Source: Acidobacteriaceae bacterium (GTDB lineage Bacteria > Acidobacteriota > Terriglobia > Terriglobales > Acidobacteriaceae). Taken from it: a stretch of DNA of 64,000 nt. A model generated the notes under the pieces. It was not told the origin of the DNA, made no database searches, and was given only the letters and a program-made list of their open reading frames with translations. Below are positions 60,458 to 64,000 of the stretch, piece after piece; position 1 is the stretch's first letter, and each line of letters opens with the position of its first letter. Location: contig PLDC01000029.1 of NCBI GenBank assembly GCA_003134995.1, positions 186,001 through 250,000 of the forward strand, in the 5' to 3' direction. A program made the translations under genes and the position numbers.

Positions 60458-61861
60458 TTAAGTCTCGTCTTCCTTCTTGGGAGCCGAGTTATCAACTTTC
60501 ACGCCGCTCCCTGAACGCAGCGTGCGCAAAACCTTGTAGCTGCCGGTGATGACCTCATCGCCCTCTTTCAGGCCACTCAGGACTTCCATATCGCTGCTCC
60601 CGGCGACGCCGGTGGTCACAGGCACGAACTCCGCCTTCTTGTTGCGAATGACGAAGACACCAGGCACATCCTCTTTCTCATCTTTATCCCTGTCCTTGCC
60701 TTTAGATGCATCTTTCGACACTGGCGCGGCAGCATGCACGGAGCCAGGGGTAGCTTTCTCCTGCGCCAATTGGGCCTTCGTGCGCATCGACAGAGCCTGA
60801 ATCGGAATGGTCAGAACGCCATTTCGGGAAGCGGTCGTAATCTTGGCGGTGGTTGAGAGTCCCGGACGCAGATCCTCCGGCGGATCGCTCAACGTCACCA
60901 CTACTTTGAAGTCTTTGGCTTCTTCGCTGGTGGAAGCCTGCTGAGAAGTGGCAACTCCGGTGGAGCGCACGATCGCATTGTCTCCGATTTCGGAAACCGT
61001 GCCGTGAAAGACCTTTTTGGGAATAGCGTCGATCGTCACTTCGGCTGGCTGACCCACCCGGACGTTCACAATGTCAGTCTCATCCACTTTCACCTCGGCG
61101 GTGATGACCGACATGTCGGCCAGCGTAAGCAATGTGCTCCCCAGCGCATTCTGAATCCCGATCACCACTGACTCGCCTTCCCGCACGGGCAAGTTCGTAA
61201 CAACTCCGTCGTAAGGAGCGTCGTAGGTAGTTTTCTGCAGCACATCGGCAACCCGCGTGAGATTCGCTCGCGCCTGCGAGACGTGCTTATCGGCGGAATC
61301 TTTCTGAGCTTTGGCCTGTGCGATTCGCGCCTTGGCCTGCGCCAGCCCGGAATCCGCCGTTGCCCATGCATTCTGCCGGCTGTCGAAATCAGATTTCGCG
61401 ATTAACCCATCCTTGAAGAGATTTTGCGCGCGATCCCAATCCAGCTTGTTGCGGGCGTAGTCAGCTTGCGCGCGCTGCAGATCGGCGTCAGACGTCTTGA
61501 GCGCTGCATCTGCCGCAATCGCATCCGTCTCAGCCGCTTGCACCGACGCCTGGTTCGCGCTCACATCCGCCGAGGACTGCACGTTTTCCAGTTGCGCCAG
61601 CAATTGACCCTTCTTTACGTGATCCCCTTCCTTTACGTACAGGTGGGTGATCTTTCCATAAGCATTGGCGCCGATGTTGACGTAGGTCTTAGGCTTGATT
61701 TCGCCCGAGGCGCTCACCACCGACGACAAATCCTCGCGCTGCACCTTCCCGGTCTGCACCGTGACCACATTCTTGCCGCTCTGATAGACCGTGGAGCCGA
61801 CGATGGCGGCCAACACGACTACCGCGCCAACGCCAATCGCAATTTTTTTCCAGAGTTTCAT
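60458..61861 (-). CDS. MacA/HlyD-type periplasmic adaptor protein
   Basis: The 467-residue protein has one N-terminal membrane segment (KIAIGVGAVVVLAAIVGSTVYQ), a lipoyl-like half (VNIGANAYGKITHLYVKEGDHVKKGQLLAQLE), a long coiled-coil hairpin of ~130 residues (AALKTSDADLQRAQADYARNKLDWDRAQNL), the second lipoyl half (YDAPYDGVVTNLPVREGESV), then beta-barrel and membrane-proximal domains. A charged insert (SKDASKGKDRDKDEKED) interrupts the latter. It links inner-membrane ABC transporter and outer-membrane channel in a tripartite pump. Confidence 0.92.
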   Translation of the reverse strand: MKLWKKIAIGVGAVVVLAAIVGSTVYQSGKNVVTVQTGKVQREDLSSVVSASGEIKPKTYVNIGANAYGKITHLYVKEGDHVKKGQLLAQLENVQSSADVSANQASVQAAETDAIAADAALKTSDADLQRAQADYARNKLDWDRAQNLFKDGLIAKSDFDSRQNAWATADSGLAQAKARIAQAKAQKDSADKHVSQARANLTRVADVLQKTTYDAPYDGVVTNLPVREGESVVIGIQNALGSTLLTLADMSVITAEVKVDETDIVNVRVGQPAEVTIDAIPKKVFHGTVSEIGDNAIVRSTGVATSQQASTSEEAKDFKVVVTLSDPPEDLRPGLSTTAKITTASRNGVLTIPIQALSMRTKAQLAQEKATPGSVHAAAPVSKDASKGKDRDKDEKEDVPGVFVIRNKKAEFVPVTTGVAGSSDMEVLSGLKEGDEVITGSYKVLRTLRSGSGVKVDNSAPKKEDET

Positions 61862-62289
61862 CTTCCCGTCACCATCCAGGCATCTGCTCTCATCGGAACA
61901 CGATTGGCCCCGATTTCAGGCGGCTATCCCAAAGATACCTCGCTGACACCTACTGATCCGCAGTGTGACGAGTCCACATTCAAGGGATACGATCCTGCAG
62001 GCCGGAAAGTTCCAATTCGAATGGGCCGTCAGGACCTCGGGTAATCCGGAGAGTACCACTGCCTCGTCGAATGCAAGATTACAGCGAGCTAAAATTATAA
62101 CTTGACCTTACTCCGGTTTGAAAATATTCGATGGTCCACCGGGCAACTCCTCAGTGCTCTCGCCGCTTCCAATCAAATGGATTGTCTCGGGTCTTCAATC
62201 TATTCTTTTGATGTGACTTAGCCTTGCTTTCGCCCAATTTAGGGCCTAGAATAAAGCGACAGAAGTTCGCCTTGGCAGGAGTCCCTCTC
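61862..62289. other. 428-bp divergent promoter region
   Basis: The region separates the adaptor gene (-) and the GWxTD gene (+). Besides the promoter at 62224, a second candidate TTGACC-17-TATTCG lies near 62101-62129. No operator was recognised. Confidence 0.4.
62224..62252 (+). promoter_or_regulatory. Candidate sigma-70-type promoter of the GWxTD gene
   Basis: TTGCTT and TAGAAT are separated by 17 bases; the -10 matches TATAAT in five positions. The start codon lies ~38 bp downstream and is preceded by AGGAG at eight bases. Confidence 0.5.
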
Positions 62290-64000
62290 ATGGTTCGGGT
62301 TGCTTTACGATATCTTTCGTCTATTTTAGTCTTGGCGGTGGCCGCAGGCTTTGCGGTCCCGGCGGGAGCCCAGAGTGACAAACCGGCTCCTTCCAGCCAG
62401 TCAGCAACCCCCGCGCCCGCATCAAACACGCCAGCAGCCACGACTGATTCTCAGGCGCAACCCGCCAATCAGGGTGATCCGCTCAAGCGCCCGCCCTCCG
62501 ACAAGCAGAAAAAACAGCAGGGGAAAGCTCTGAAGGTCGAACTCAGCCGGGTCTACAAAAAGTGGCTGAACGAAGACGTTGTCTGGATTATCACCGACCA
62601 AGAACGAGCCGCTTTCAAGCAACTATCGAACGACGAAGAACGCGACAACTTTATCGAAGCATTCTGGCAGCGCCGCGATCCCACTCCTGACACCGAAGAG
62701 AACGAATACAAGGAAGAACACTATCGCCGCATCGCCTACGCCAACGAGCATTTTGCGGCGGGAATCCCGGGCTGGAAAACCGACCGCGGCCGTATTTACA
62801 TTATGTACGGTGCTGCCGACGAAGTCGATTCTCATCCTTCTGGTGGCACCTATGAGCGTCCCATGGACGAAGGCGGTGGCGAGACTTCCACGTTCCCCTT
62901 CGAAGATTGGCGCTACCGCTATCTTGAAGGCATTGGCCAGGAAATCATCATCGAATTCGTCGACTCCTGCATGTGCAACGACTACCACATGACCATGGAC
63001 CGGTCGGAGAAGGACGCCCTCAAAATGACGCCCAACGCCGGTCTCTCTCTCTACGAGGGGATGGGCATGGCTCAAAAATCAAGCCGCTTCAATGGAGGCC
63101 TGGAACAACTGCCAACTGGCCCGAACAGCTCCAACCAAACCGCCAAACAATTCGACCGGTTGGAGCAATTCGCCAAGCTGGTGGCGCCGCCTACGGTTAA
63201 ATACAAGGACCTGGAAGAACTCGTCACCACCAAGGTAATCACCAACCTCATGCCCTTCGATGTCCGCACCGACTTTGTGAAGGTCACCGGAGATACGGTG
63301 CTGGTTCCGATCACCATCCAGTTGAAATATCGCGACATCACTTTTGCTAACAAAGATGGAGTGCAGCGCGGCACCGTGAATATCTTCATGCGGGTGACCA
63401 ATTTGACCGGGCGCATTATTCAGACTCAGGAAGAACCGGTACAGGTTGATGTGCCCGCAGAGCTGTTGCCTCGCACCGCGGAGAATTCGGCAGTGTACTG
63501 GAAGGCGCTGCCGCTGCGTCCTGGACGCTACAAAGTTGATATCGCAGTGAAAGACGTGAACGGTGATCGCAAGGGTGTTTGGAGCCGCGGAATTGTGGTT
63601 CCTGAGTACTCCGATGACAAGCTGTCGACTTCTTCGCTGATTGTGGCCGATGTGATGGAGCCGGTGCCGACCAAGGACGTAAGCACAGGCCAGTTCGTAA
63701 TTGGCCTGAATAAAGTTCGTCCGCGCGTGGCTCCAGCCGACGGCAAGCCCGCTCTCTTCAAGCGGAGTCGCGACCAGAAAGTGAACTTCTGGATTCAGGT
63801 CTATAATCTGGGCGTTGACGACAAGACGCACAAGCCGTCCGCAACGTTTGAGTACGATATCGTTAACATCGCAACCAACAAAGCGGTGGTTCAGAAGACG
63901 GAATCCACTGATACGATGGGCAACATAGGCGAACAGGTTACGCTGCAGAAGTCGATTGCCGCAGCCAACCTGCAGCCCGGCGTATATCGAATCGATATTA
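62290..64000 (+). CDS. GWxTD domain-containing secreted protein (partial, runs off the end)
   Basis: The ATG at 62290 follows AGGAGTCCCTCTC. The frame stays open to the window edge (~570 residues seen); the ORF track does not list it because it lacks a stop. It has a signal peptide (RYLSSILVLAVAAGFAVPAGAQ), a Pro/Ser/Gln-rich linker, then the GWxTD domain: VVWIITDQERAAFKQLSNDEERDNFIEAFWQRRDPTP and PGWKTDRGRIYIMYGAADEVD. A beta-rich domain follows. The family is common in Acidobacteriota; function unknown. The C-terminus is outside the window. Confidence 0.9.
   Translation, partial: MVRVALRYLSSILVLAVAAGFAVPAGAQSDKPAPSSQSATPAPASNTPAATTDSQAQPANQGDPLKRPPSDKQKKQQGKALKVELSRVYKKWLNEDVVWIITDQERAAFKQLSNDEERDNFIEAFWQRRDPTPDTEENEYKEEHYRRIAYANEHFAAGIPGWKTDRGRIYIMYGAADEVDSHPSGGTYERPMDEGGGETSTFPFEDWRYRYLEGIGQEIIIEFVDSCMCNDYHMTMDRSEKDALKMTPNAGLSLYEGMGMAQKSSRFNGGLEQLPTGPNSSNQTAKQFDRLEQFAKLVAPPTVKYKDLEELVTTKVITNLMPFDVRTDFVKVTGDTVLVPITIQLKYRDITFANKDGVQRGTVNIFMRVTNLTGRIIQTQEEPVQVDVPAELLPRTAENSAVYWKALPLRPGRYKVDIAVKDVNGDRKGVWSRGIVVPEYSDDKLSTSSLIVADVMEPVPTKDVSTGQFVIGLNKVRPRVAPADGKPALFKRSRDQKVNFWIQVYNLGVDDKTHKPSATFEYDIVNIATNKAVVQKTESTDTMGNIGEQVTLQKSIAAANLQPGVYRIDI

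Overview
The window looks like a chromosomal segment of an Acidobacteriota (class Terriglobia, Koribacter-like) organism. This is inferred from gene content: a VWFA-related protein of the acidobacterial type, an Oar-like TonB-dependent receptor with an N-terminal carboxypeptidase-regulatory domain, a GWxTD protein, a GloVer-repeat protein, a CadC-like winged-helix/TPR regulator and the archaeal-type methylmalonyl-CoA mutase large subunit. Base composition is fairly GC-rich, and intergenic gaps are full of small inverted repeats. No rRNA, tRNA, CRISPR array, integrase or intact insertion sequence was recognised.

Layout. 1-8.4 kb (+): translation genes infC(tail)-rpmI-rplT-pheS-pheT, a class I aminotransferase, sodC (-), a coiled-coil gene with zapA, and a secreted VWA-like protein. 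8.9-12.1 kb (-): TonB-dependent receptor. 12.4-19.2 kb (+): gamma-carbonic anhydrase-like protein, hisS, a PNPOx-like protein, a DUF1579-like protein, aspS with an unusual C-terminal extension, and an AlbA_2/Schlafen-like protein. 19.8-29.2 kb (-): cmk, a PhyH-like dioxygenase, an AlkZ-related protein, mutL, a HigBA toxin-antitoxin pair, and an ECF sigma / anti-sigma / B-box membrane protein / DUF4097 operon. 29.5-36.6 kb: beta-propeller lactonase-like protein, glgC, a GH99/71-like secreted protein, small unknowns, methylmalonyl-CoA mutase large subunit.

36.7-57.3 kb (+): a division and cell-wall (dcw) cluster murE-murF-mraY-murD-ftsW-murG-murC, then a 5.2-kb insertion of unrelated genes, then ftsQ-ftsA-ftsZ and a stand-alone penicillin-binding transpeptidase. 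murB, ddl, ftsI, ftsL, mraZ and mraW are not in the window. 57.5-64 kb: a PAS/GAF/GGDEF diguanylate cyclase, a MacA-like adaptor with an ABC ATPase but no adjacent permease, and the start of a GWxTD protein that runs off the end.

The most unusual signals are: (1) many gaps filled by hairpins whose arms are short iterated words with complementary words on the other arm. Each locus has its own word, a near-identical pair brackets ftsZ, and related words have also entered pheT. (2) aspS with about 130 extra C-terminal residues, abutting an AlbA_2/Schlafen-like gene and a hairpin-rich, MITE-like stretch. (3) Triplicated 14-bp repeats across the higB stop codon plus a clean operator palindrome. 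(4) PheT without its EMAP/OB domain. (5) A dcw cluster interrupted between murC and ftsQ.
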